A DNA stretch of 64,000 nt from Clostridiales bacterium DTU070 (GTDB taxonomy: Bacteria; Bacillota; Clostridia; DSM-8532): positions 5,646 to 69,645 of the forward strand of contig LFSH01000072.1 of NCBI GenBank assembly GCA_001513105.1, written 5' to 3'. Made by a program: the position numbers and the translations under genes. Numbering within the stretch: position 1 is the stretch's first letter; each line of letters starts with the position of its first letter. This document shows, one piece after another, positions 1 to 7,943 of the stretch. Under the pieces are notes generated by a model. The model was not told the origin of the DNA. It searched no databases and worked only from the letters and a program-made list of their open reading frames with translations.

Positions 1-187
1 CAACTGTTTGAGCAAAAATGCTTCATACTAAACTCTTTTTATAAGCATTTTTGCGAGTTTTGGCTTGCCCGAGCTGAACTGCCCAGCTCTTGCAAACGCA
101 GCGACTGTTTCAGAGCATTCGCACGATATCTTTACTTATTCAGCTACCGCCAAGTGTTTGGAGATATCGTAAAAAGCAATGCATTTG
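1..187. repeat. Multi-hairpin intergenic repeat, copy A (cut by the window start)
   Basis: This intergenic stretch matches 37225-37405 closely. Shared blocks include the hairpin arm AAGCATTTTTGCGAG, then GGCTTGCCCGAGCTG, GAGCATTCGCACGATATC and CAAGTGTTT. Stems visible here are GCAAAAATGCTT with AAGCATTTTTGC (12-55), GAGCTG with CAGCTC (71-89), and ACGATATC with GATATCGT (123-170). Loop sequences differ between copies while stems persist. It follows the 3' end of the MFS gene on the minus strand. No coding potential is apparent. The left part of the first hairpin lies outside the window. Confidence 0.75.
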
Positions 188-204
188 TAAGAGCTTTGTG
201 ATAT

Positions 205-1530
205 TTACACCTTTTTAGTTCCCGGCTTTATTATTGCAAACCAGATATAGGCAGCGGTAACAAGTGTAAGCTGGCCAGATATCAGGAAAATCAGCTGAAA
301 CTGTGTTATGGACAGGCCCAGGAAAATGCCGTTGTAATCCGACATCCTTCCAACCATATCGGAAGCAAGCATTGACGAAATAAAACCTATAAGCCCGCTT
401 AATGCGGCATTGAAACCCAGGTATACAGTCCGCCCGTCTTCGGGGGTGTATTCATACGGTATATTGTACAGGGATATTCCAATTCCCGCCCAGGAAATTC
501 CCCCCAAAATATGACCGAGCATAACAATAATATACTCCAAAATTGTTCCGTCAGCGGCGAAAAACCAGATTGTATGCGTAATCCCAAGCAATCCGATTGA
601 AATCATCGCAGTGTATGTAAAGGATTTTTTATCCGCTATCCTGCCCCATATGCTTACGGCCAGAACATAGCAAAGCGAGTTCACAAGTCCTGCAATTGTA
701 ATGAAGGTATAGCTGAGTTTCAGTTTTGAAACCATAAAAACCGAAAAAAACGGGCTGGAAAAATTCACCGACAATCCCCATAAAAAAAACAGAATTATAA
801 TTTTTCTGAATCTGCTTTCCTTCAAAGGCATTATAAATAATTCCTTAAGGCTGATCCTGCTCCTGGTCCGCGGCTGCGGCGGTTCCTTCATCCCAAGGTA
901 CGACGCAAGGTTCATCAGCATCCCGAAAAATACAATGACAAACATCAGGATATAGCCTTCATAGGTTTTGCCCTGAAGCTCAAAATTGTCAAGAATCCCG
1001 CCCAGTACTACGTTTACAACGCTTGAAATAAATATAAGGTATTTTTCCCTGAGACTGAAAAAACTTCCCCGCATTTTCTGCGGTACAAGGCTTATGAATA
1101 TGGTAGTGGTGGCCGGAGCAACCATATTCACCATAAGATTTGACAGTAAGTACAGCCCGCCTGCAATATACAGCCGGAATGTCACTGATACCGGAAAAAC
1201 GGGTACAAATACAAGCAATACCAGCAATATCCTGTGAAGAGCATTGAAAGTTGTCACAATGGGCTTTCTGCGATTAAGTTTTTCAAGAAGTATAGGAGAA
1301 AAAAATTGTATAATACTTGCTAAAACCGGAATTGCGGCTATTTGCCCGCAAAGCTCGTCATCGGCTCCAAGAAACTTCAGAAAACCTGTCAAAAATGCAC
1401 CTGTGGTCAGCCCAAAAACTATCCTGCCAGATATACCTTCAAGTATAACCATTAAGCGGCTTTTCTCGTAGTCTTTCTCTGACAGCGTGTAATTAATATC
1501 CGCGGTATTGTTTCTATACTGCTTGTCCAT
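205..1530 (-). CDS. MFS transporter
   Basis: A 441-residue, strongly hydrophobic protein with the length and roughly 12 membrane-segment pattern of the major facilitator superfamily, so most likely a secondary transporter in the cytoplasmic membrane. The N-terminal 30 residues are polar. A charged central loop (about residues 205-235, rich in Arg, Pro and Lys) separates two six-helix halves. The ATG at 1530 is preceded by AGGAA at a normal distance. It is encoded alone downstream of darA with a 119 bp gap. The substrate cannot be read from the sequence. Drug or sugar efflux are both possible. Confidence 0.8.
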   Translation of the reverse strand: MDKQYRNNTADINYTLSEKDYEKSRLMVILEGISGRIVFGLTTGAFLTGFLKFLGADDELCGQIAAIPVLASIIQFFSPILLEKLNRRKPIVTTFNALHRILLVLLVFVPVFPVSVTFRLYIAGGLYLLSNLMVNMVAPATTTIFISLVPQKMRGSFFSLREKYLIFISSVVNVVLGGILDNFELQGKTYEGYILMFVIVFFGMLMNLASYLGMKEPPQPRTRSRISLKELFIMPLKESRFRKIIILFFLWGLSVNFSSPFFSVFMVSKLKLSYTFITIAGLVNSLCYVLAVSIWGRIADKKSFTYTAMISIGLLGITHTIWFFAADGTILEYIIVMLGHILGGISWAGIGISLYNIPYEYTPEDGRTVYLGFNAALSGLIGFISSMLASDMVGRMSDYNGIFLGLSITQFQLIFLISGQLTLVTAAYIWFAIIKPGTKKV

Positions 1531-1649
1531 GATTAGTTCCTGTTATGCATCCTTTAACAATTAATCAGTTGCATGGTTAATTTTTATCGCTCGGCCGTGG
1601 AATTTATAATTTTATATCATAAAACAGAACCTGGCAAGAGCAAAAGTGA

Positions 1650-1979
1650 CTATAACTTTTCAAACCTCTCAACATTGAGTACAAAAACCGTTGCACCCCC
1701 AACAGTAACCTCAACCGGGAAGGCCATGCTCATAACACTCGCACCGCTGGACATATCGAGATTGGGCATTGCTTTCTTCCTTGTCTTGCATTTTCTCTTG
1801 ATAATATCTATAACTTCAGGTATTTTTTCCTCATCTGCGCCTACCATTATTGTGGTGTTGCCTGATCTTAAAAAGCCGCCGGTTGAGCAGAGTTTCGTAA
1901 CCCCAAAGCCTTCCTTTCCCAGTTCGCTGATAACCGAATTACTGTCCTCGTCGCTTATGATGGCTAAAATTAATTTCAC
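1650..1979 (-). CDS. darA: Cyclic-di-AMP receptor, PII-like (DarA/PstA family)
   Basis: A 109-residue protein of the DarA (YaaQ/PstA) family, which forms PII-like trimers that bind cyclic di-AMP. The N-terminal strand KLILAIISDED, the segment TKLCSTGGFLRSGNTT around residues 28-43 that carries the glycine-rich ligand loop, and the C-terminal beta segment VTVGGATVFVLNVERF fit the family in order and length. The chosen start is GTG at 1979, eight bases after GGAGG. A TTG one codon earlier is too close to that site. In many Firmicutes this gene sits near tmk and holB; here it stands between an MFS gene and tRNA-Thr. Its output pathway is unknown. Confidence 0.88.
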   Translation of the reverse strand: MKLILAIISDEDSNSVISELGKEGFGVTKLCSTGGFLRSGNTTIMVGADEEKIPEVIDIIKRKCKTRKKAMPNLDMSSGASVMSMAFPVEVTVGGATVFVLNVERFEKL

Positions 1980-2111
1980 CAATACTTCCTCCCTTCTTTG
2001 AAATAAACCTTTGAAAGCGCGTAATTACGCAAATGAAAATAAAACTCATTTATATTTTATTATATTTTCGCTTATAATGGAATAGAAGAAAAATTAATGA
2101 AACTGAAAATC

Positions 2112-2139
2112 TTGAAATTATAAATAATACTGCTATAAT
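2112..2139 (+). promoter_or_regulatory. Promoter of tRNA-Thr
   Basis: TTGAAA at 2112-2117 and TATAAT at 2134-2139 are separated by 16 bp. A TG one base before the -10 gives an extended element. It lies 32 bp upstream of the mature tRNA 5' end, as expected for a stable-RNA promoter. Confidence 0.7.
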
Positions 2140-2171
2140 AAATATATCTCAGTTTCTGACGCTCTGATAAT

Positions 2172-2246
2172 GCTGGTGTGGCGCAGCGGTAGCGCAATTG
2201 ATTCGTAATCAATAGGCCAGGGGTTCGAATCCCCTCACCAGCTCCA
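2172..2246 (+). tRNA. tRNA-Thr(CGT)
   Basis: The cloverleaf folds fully. The acceptor stem is GCTGGTG (2172-2178) with CACCAGC (2236-2242). The anticodon stem flanks loop TTCGTAA with anticodon CGT at 2204-2206. The T arm AGGGG-TTCGAAT-CCCCT is canonical, and CCA is encoded at 2244-2246. Anticodon CGU reads the threonine codon ACG. It precedes gltX on the same strand. Confidence 0.95.
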
Positions 2247-2284
2247 TTTTAATCAATAATGCCGTTGCTTTTAACTGCAGGCAT

Positions 2285-2313
2285 TTGGAATTACTAAGCG
2301 GGGTTTTTATAAA
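2285..2313 (+). promoter_or_regulatory. Possible gltX promoter overlapping the tRNA terminator hairpin
   Basis: TTGGAA (2285-2290) and TATAAA (2308-2313) have a 17 bp spacer. The -10 falls in the loop and 3' arm of the hairpin at 2300-2317. It would start transcripts about 20 bp before the gltX ribosome site. The -35 match is weak. Confidence 0.4.
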
Positions 2314-2323
2314 CCCCTGTTTT
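2300..2323 (+). terminator. Terminator between tRNA-Thr and gltX
   Basis: GGGGTTT (2300-2306) pairs with AAACCCC (2311-2317) around a TTAT loop, followed by TGTTTT. It could end the tRNA-Thr transcript or attenuate read-through into gltX. Confidence 0.6.
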
Positions 2324-2354
2324 AATAAAAATATTGAATGTCAGGAGAATCTGT

Positions 2355-3809
2355 ATGTCCGTTGTTCGAACCCGTTATGCTCCAAGCCCTACAGGTTATA
2401 TCCATATAGGGAATTTGCGATCCGCACTGTATGAGTATCTCATTGCCCGTGTCAACGGCGGCAAGTTTATTCTGCGTATAGAAGATACCGACCAGGAACG
2501 CCTTGTTGAAGATGCGGTGGATGTTATATACCGCACTTTAAAGATATGCGGGCTGAAGCACGATGAAGGCCCGGATATAGGCGGCCCCTATGGTCCATAC
2601 ATTCAAAGCCTGCGTAAGGACCTGTACCTTCCCTATGCAGAGGAGCTTGTAAGAAAAGGTCACGCATATTATTGTTTCTGCTCAAAGGAAAGGCTGGAAG
2701 CCCTTCAGAATCAGTACAAGGAAAGGGGCGAGGTTTTCCGGTACGACCGTCACTGCCTTGGATTGCCCGAGGAAGAGGTAAGAAGAAGACTTGAAGCAGG
2801 CGAGCCTTACGTAATACGCCAGAAAATGCCGACAGAAGGCACCACAACATTCCATGACGTGGTCTATGGTGAAATAAGCGTTGAAAACAGCGAGCTGGAG
2901 GACCAGATACTTATTAAGTCCGATGGCTATCCGACCTATAATTTTGCCAATGTCATAGATGATCACCTGATGAAGATAACACATGTGGTGAGGGGTTCGG
3001 AGTATTTGTCATCCACGCCTAAGTATAATCTTCTTTACGAGGCTTTCGGGTGGGAAATACCTACTTACGTGCATCTGCCGCTGATTGTAAAGCCTGACGG
3101 TTCAAAAATTTCAAAACGCAAAGGCGACGCCACCTTTGAGGACCTTTTGGCAGAAGGCTATCTCGTGGAAGCCATTATAAACTACCTCGCCCTTCTTGGG
3201 TGGTCGCCCGACAGCAACCAGGAGATTTTCAGCCTCAGTGAGCTTGAGAAAATATTCTCGATCGAGCGGATCAGCAAATCTCCTTCGGTTTTTGATATGG
3301 CGAAGCTGCGCTGGTTTAACGGTGAATACATTCGTGCCATGTCTGTTGAGGATTTCCATGAAATTGCACTGCCCTGGATTAAAAAGAGCCTTGAAAAGGA
3401 CCTGCCCACCCTTCCTATTGCACGGATGATCCAGCCGCGTACCGAGGTCCTGTCAGAAATACCCGGAAAACTTGGCTTTTTCAATCGCCTCGAGGATTAT
3501 GACCTGGAAATATACACCCATAAAAAGATGAAAACAGATCCGGAGGTTTCGCTGAGAAGCCTGAAAGCTGCAGTCCCGGTCCTGGAAAGTCTTCCTGAAT
3601 GGAATGAAAAGAGTATTTATGATGCGCTGATGGCACTTGTTGAAGAACTTCAGATTAAAAGCGGGCAGATGTTCTGGCCTGTAAGAATAGCTGTTTCAGG
3701 TCAGCTTGTGACTCCGGGCGGCGCTGTTGAAATAGCCGAGGTCCTCGGCAGGAAGGAAACACTGAGACGAATCAATATCGGTATTGAAAGGCTGTCTGCG
3801 GTGGTATAA
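2355..3809 (+). CDS. gltX: Glutamyl-tRNA synthetase
   Basis: A class I aminoacyl-tRNA synthetase of 484 residues that charges tRNA-Glu in the cytoplasm. In organisms using GatCAB it often also mischarges tRNA-Gln, but discrimination cannot be judged here. The HIGH-type motif HIGN is at residues 16-19 after SPTG, and the KMSKS-type motif KISKRKG is at 251-257. Cysteines 107 and 109 with HC at 133-134 resemble the zinc-binding insert seen in some GluRS. The ATG at 2355 follows AGGAG closely. The in-frame TTG at 2334 has no ribosome site. A tRNA-Glu gene converges on its 3' end. No T-box leader is visible upstream. Confidence 0.96.
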   Translation: MSVVRTRYAPSPTGYIHIGNLRSALYEYLIARVNGGKFILRIEDTDQERLVEDAVDVIYRTLKICGLKHDEGPDIGGPYGPYIQSLRKDLYLPYAEELVRKGHAYYCFCSKERLEALQNQYKERGEVFRYDRHCLGLPEEEVRRRLEAGEPYVIRQKMPTEGTTTFHDVVYGEISVENSELEDQILIKSDGYPTYNFANVIDDHLMKITHVVRGSEYLSSTPKYNLLYEAFGWEIPTYVHLPLIVKPDGSKISKRKGDATFEDLLAEGYLVEAIINYLALLGWSPDSNQEIFSLSELEKIFSIERISKSPSVFDMAKLRWFNGEYIRAMSVEDFHEIALPWIKKSLEKDLPTLPIARMIQPRTEVLSEIPGKLGFFNRLEDYDLEIYTHKKMKTDPEVSLRSLKAAVPVLESLPEWNEKSIYDALMALVEELQIKSGQMFWPVRIAVSGQLVTPGGAVEIAEVLGRKETLRRINIGIERLSAVV

Positions 3810-3850
3810 GCCGCACAAAAGCGAAAAACAAAAACAATTAAAACAAAAAA

Positions 3851-3876
3851 CTCTTGTTCTCGAACAAGAGTTTTTT
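3851..3876. terminator. Bidirectional terminator between gltX and tRNA-Glu
   Basis: CTCTTGTTC (3851-3859) pairs with GAACAAGAG (3862-3870). The stem is flanked by A6 on the left and T6 on the right, so it can end gltX transcripts on the plus strand and the tRNA-Glu/addAB side on the minus strand. Confidence 0.85.
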
Positions 3877-3891
3877 ATTTCTGTATTCAGA

Positions 3892-3963
3892 TGACCCCAA
3901 GGGGATTCGAACCCCTGTTACCGCCGTGAGAGGGCGGCGTCTTAACCGCTTGACCATGGGGCC
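3892..3963 (-). tRNA. tRNA-Glu(CTC)
   Basis: On the minus strand the acceptor GGCCCCA pairs with TGGGGTC, with discriminator A. The anticodon stem CCGCC/GGCGG holds loop CTCTCAC with anticodon CTC (plus-strand GAG at 3928-3930). The T arm contains GGTTCGAATCC. CCA is not encoded. It lies 66 bp beyond the addA stop and tail-to-tail with the gene for its own synthetase, gltX. Confidence 0.93.
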
Positions 3964-4028
3964 GTCATATCGGGATATTTTCATTTTACTGCTGTTTTTA
4001 ATTCAAGTCAATATTCTTCGTAAATAAG

Positions 4029-7000
4029 TTATAATTCCAGGATTTCACCGGTGGAAAACAGGTATATATATCTTTCCTTCACCCTTTTACCCGTTAAAAC
4101 TGAGAGGGTCTGCGCATAATACTCTATCTGGACCCTGTATCTTTCAATGATTATATTGCTGTCGCCAAAAGGTACGTAATCTGTTTTATAGTCAACCAGG
4201 ACCAGGCCGTCCTGTTCTTCAAAATAGCAGTCAATAACACCCTGGAGCAGTATGGTTTCATTCCGGTACTTCTCTTCAATCATTTCAGGATACAGTTCAT
4301 GGCAGGGTATTTCAATATTGAACGGTATCTCTCTGTGAACATTGCCTGATGCAAGCATCCTCCTGCCAAGCCCGGAGCTGAGGAAAAGGGCTATCTTTTC
4401 CGCACTCACCGTTTCTGCCTGCTCCTTCGTCAGCAAATCATTTCTGACCATTTCTTCAATCTGCCCTTTAATATCGGTATTATCAAAATTTAGGTGCTGC
4501 ATAACAAAATGAAGGACCGTTCCCTTCTCAGCAGGGCTTAACCCCTTTCGTTTTTCAAGGAACAGGGGTTTCTTTACCAGCGCGGGTATATGGACGGGAA
4601 TACGCCCGGTCACTTCGGTCAGTTCTGCTTCAAATCTTCTCTTTAACTCGGTTACCGTTACCTTTGCAGGAACCATGCCCAGCTTTAAATACGGGTATTC
4701 CCAGTTAAGCCGTCTGTCTGTTTCATCTTTGAATCCGGTGTATTCCGTCTTCCCGGTTAAACTGTCAAGCCAGTCAATAAAGCGGTTTTCGGTATCTTTG
4801 GATACTGAACCCGGATTCAGCATATCCCCCTTGTTCCATACCCGTATCAGCCATTTGCCCCGGTTTTCATCCTTATCATTCCCGGATGCGTATACATAGG
4901 CCGCATTCGCTGCCTCCTTCGGTAGTCCGGGATTATGCTTTACCAGGGATGCACCGATCCAGTCGGCATAGCTTGTGCATTTCAACACGCTGCTGCCGTC
5001 TATCCTGTTTCCCGGGCCATACGAGTTTTCAGCCCATTTTGCCAGGGCGTTTCCGATATTTTTCACCGCTCCGGTTATAATGAGCTTTTCACGGGCCCTT
5101 GTCATTGCTACATAAAGCACCCTCATTTCCTCAGACAGGTTTTCCCTTCTTATTCTCTCGCTGATTGCAGTTTTGGCCGCAGAAGGACGTGAAAGGCGAA
5201 GCCGCAAATCCACAACTTCAGGACCCAGCCCTAACTCCTGGTGTATAAGCACATCCCCGCGCGTATCCATCAGGTTGAACTGCTTTCCGCAGCCCGCGAG
5301 GATAACAACAGGAAACTCCAGGCCCTTGCTCTTGTGGATGCTCATAATACGGACCACATTGTCATTCTCGCCTAAAATTTTGGCGCTTCCCATATCACCC
5401 CTGCTGCTTTTTATCCTGTCGATGAAATTAATAAAATTAAACAGCCCTTTATAGCTCGTTTCCTCAAACTGCCTTGCCCTGTCATACAGGATTCTCAGGT
5501 TGGCCTGGCGCTGCTCTCCCTGGGGCATTGCACCGACCATATTGTAATACCCGGTATCATCATAAAGATGCCAGATCAGTTGTTCTGTCGGCATATGCCG
5601 GGCTTTTTCCCTCCACTGTGAAAGTTTTTCAATGAACAAAGCTGCTTTTCCTGCGGCGGATTTGTCAGCTTCGGTTCCGTCGTTAACAGGATGCCTTCCT
5701 GCCAGGTTTTTCAGCGCGTCATATATTGATGCTCTCCTGTCTGCTATGCGCACTGCGGCAAGTTCAGTCGTTGTAAATGAAAAAACAGGCGAACGCAGTA
5801 CCGAAAGCAGCGGGATGTCCTGCAGGGGATTGTCGATGATCTGCAATAACGACAGCATTACCTGGATCTCGGTTGTTTTGAAAAAACCAGTTCCCGTATC
5901 GGCAAAAGCGGGTATTCCTTTTGCCGCAAGTTCGTCGATAATTACATCCGACCAGCTTTTAGTAGCGCGAAGAAGGATTACAATGTCCCTGTACTCGGCT
6001 TTCCGGTATGCATTTCTGCTTTTGTCGAATATGTAAAAATACCTTCCGTCGCTGTCCTGGCCTGTTAACTCAAGAATCTTTCCGGCAATCAGCCTCGCCT
6101 CGGCCTGGATGTTGTCAATTATCTCTTCGGCTTCAGCCTCGTCTGTGTCTTCGTATGTATTATCTTCACCGGTATCGGTATCTCCCCCGCCTTTTTCGTC
6201 ACCCGTCTCTATCAAATGGAATTCAACACAGCCTCCCGTCCTGGCGTCCTCTGCATCGCATTCCCTGAAACCGGCACCCGCGTTAAGGGCTTCTTCCGCG
6301 GTATAGTCGAGTTCACCGGCATCAACGGATATTATCGTGCCGAACACGAAATTTACAGCGTCAATGATTTCCCTGCGGCTGCGGAAGTTCCTGTACAGAA
6401 GGATTTTTCGGTTCCTTTCGCCTTCTTCGGTTCGGTACGTATTGTATTTGTCGAGAAACAGTTCGGGACTTGCCTGGCGGAAACGGTAAATGGACTGTTT
6501 TACGTCCCCTACCATGAATACATTCGGTCTGTCGGTGTCATAGCGCGAGACCATATGCAGGATTATTTCCTGTACGAGGTTACTGTCCTGGTACTCGTCC
6601 ACCATTACCTCGTCAAAGTATTTCCTGTATTCCAGTGCCGCTTCAGAAGGCACAATACCCTTTTCAGTGGTCCGTGCAAGTATCTTAAGGCACAGATGTT
6701 CAAGGTCGTTAAAATCGATAACAGTCCTGTTTTTCTTTTTTTCGTTATAACGTTTCGTAAACTCGTCAACAAGCATGCCGATACAACGCATTACAGGATA
6801 AGCCTTATGAAAATCGCTGATGATATTGCAGGATTTATCAGTTATGAGTTTTTCCCTTATTTTTTCAACTATAACCTTCTTAACGGCATCCCGAATATCC
6901 TTAACTGTTTTCTGCAGCTTTTCGTCGGCATTCTTTCCGGCTCTCGGAAGCCTTGGAAATGAAAATCCGCTGAGAAACTCATACAAGTCATCCCAGGATG

Positions 7001-7943
7001 TGCCTGGTTCTTTATGTTTCCCTGTTTCTGAAACCATATCCAGAAGCCTCTGAACATTTGCAAGATCCTCCTCAAACACGGGTATGTACCGTTCAAGGCC
7101 TTCAGCGCTGCAAAGCAGACTTATGGCTCTCTGCAGCATGTTTTTCGCATTATCAAGCTCCATCCTGCATGATTTCAGGATCTCCCTGCCCCATATGGTT
7201 TCGGCGAAATCGGCATCATCGCTTATTTTCATTGCTTCAATTTTCTCTTCAAGCCATTTCTCCGGCCACGGGCTGCTTTGTATGAAGCTGTATACACTCA
7301 GAACCATATCATGTATTTTCTGTTCGTTCAGATTTCCGCCGTACCAGTCAAGGAGTTCAAGAAAGTCCTTGTTTTCCTGCTCATACTGTTCATTTATAAC
7401 CTCGTTCATCGTCTCAATCCGCATAAGGGCGCTTTCGGTCTCGTCGGCAATCCTGAAGCCCGGATCAATTTCAACAGACTCTATATGTCTTGTAATAACC
7501 TCTTTGCAGAATGAATGGATGGTCATTATATTTGCCCTTGCAAGAAGGCTTAACTGCCGCCTCAGGTTTTCCGATGCCGGGTTTTTTTCCAGTTCCCTTG
7601 AAATGGCCTCTCCAATTCGTTCGCGCATCTCCGACGCAGCGGCGTTTGTGAAAGTTACTATAAGCATCCTGTCCACATCAACGGGATTTCTTTTATCGGT
7701 TATTTTTTGAATTATTCTTTCAACCAGTACAGCGGTCTTGCCGGCACCTGCCGCAGCAGCAACAAGCAGGTTGCAGCCGCGGGCATATATTGCTTCCATC
7801 TGCTCCCTGGTCCACTTCGGTCCGGCAGATACTGCCCGGGTTTCGCCGCCGTTATTGTTCATAATCCCATTTTCATTTTGCATACCCATACCCGGTTTTC
7901 TTACATCCGACATAAACTTCACTGCCTTTTCATCAGTCTCCAT
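4029..7943 (-). CDS. addA: ATP-dependent helicase-nuclease subunit A
   Basis: AddA is the UvrD-like 3'-5' helicase and nuclease subunit of AddAB, which resects double-strand breaks for RecA loading. The protein has 1304 residues, near the family's roughly 1230, with some extra N-terminal sequence. Walker A AAAAGAGKT lies at about 62-70, the DEYQD Walker B box is in the first half, and GDVKQSIYRFR follows. The C-terminal RecB-type nuclease motif VLVDYKTDY is present. The start overlaps the end of addB by 25 bp, so translation is probably coupled. An in-frame ATG at 7913 is an alternative start, since the first 30 residues are not conserved-looking. Only the 4-5 kb part precedes tRNA-Glu. Confidence 0.95.
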   Translation of the reverse strand: METDEKAVKFMSDVRKPGMGMQNENGIMNNNGGETRAVSAGPKWTREQMEAIYARGCNLLVAAAAGAGKTAVLVERIIQKITDKRNPVDVDRMLIVTFTNAAASEMRERIGEAISRELEKNPASENLRRQLSLLARANIMTIHSFCKEVITRHIESVEIDPGFRIADETESALMRIETMNEVINEQYEQENKDFLELLDWYGGNLNEQKIHDMVLSVYSFIQSSPWPEKWLEEKIEAMKISDDADFAETIWGREILKSCRMELDNAKNMLQRAISLLCSAEGLERYIPVFEEDLANVQRLLDMVSETGKHKEPGTSWDDLYEFLSGFSFPRLPRAGKNADEKLQKTVKDIRDAVKKVIVEKIREKLITDKSCNIISDFHKAYPVMRCIGMLVDEFTKRYNEKKKNRTVIDFNDLEHLCLKILARTTEKGIVPSEAALEYRKYFDEVMVDEYQDSNLVQEIILHMVSRYDTDRPNVFMVGDVKQSIYRFRQASPELFLDKYNTYRTEEGERNRKILLYRNFRSRREIIDAVNFVFGTIISVDAGELDYTAEEALNAGAGFRECDAEDARTGGCVEFHLIETGDEKGGGDTDTGEDNTYEDTDEAEAEEIIDNIQAEARLIAGKILELTGQDSDGRYFYIFDKSRNAYRKAEYRDIVILLRATKSWSDVIIDELAAKGIPAFADTGTGFFKTTEIQVMLSLLQIIDNPLQDIPLLSVLRSPVFSFTTTELAAVRIADRRASIYDALKNLAGRHPVNDGTEADKSAAGKAALFIEKLSQWREKARHMPTEQLIWHLYDDTGYYNMVGAMPQGEQRQANLRILYDRARQFEETSYKGLFNFINFIDRIKSSRGDMGSAKILGENDNVVRIMSIHKSKGLEFPVVILAGCGKQFNLMDTRGDVLIHQELGLGPEVVDLRLRLSRPSAAKTAISERIRRENLSEEMRVLYVAMTRAREKLIITGAVKNIGNALAKWAENSYGPGNRIDGSSVLKCTSYADWIGASLVKHNPGLPKEAANAAYVYASGNDKDENRGKWLIRVWNKGDMLNPGSVSKDTENRFIDWLDSLTGKTEYTGFKDETDRRLNWEYPYLKLGMVPAKVTVTELKRRFEAELTEVTGRIPVHIPALVKKPLFLEKRKGLSPAEKGTVLHFVMQHLNFDNTDIKGQIEEMVRNDLLTKEQAETVSAEKIALFLSSGLGRRMLASGNVHREIPFNIEIPCHELYPEMIEEKYRNETILLQGVIDCYFEEQDGLVLVDYKTDYVPFGDSNIIIERYRVQIEYYAQTLSVLTGKRVKERYIYLFSTGEILEL

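Noticed and set aside
2247-2354. T-box leader before gltX
   Set aside because: No AGGGTGGNACCGCG box and no specifier stem. The hairpin present is a simple terminator.
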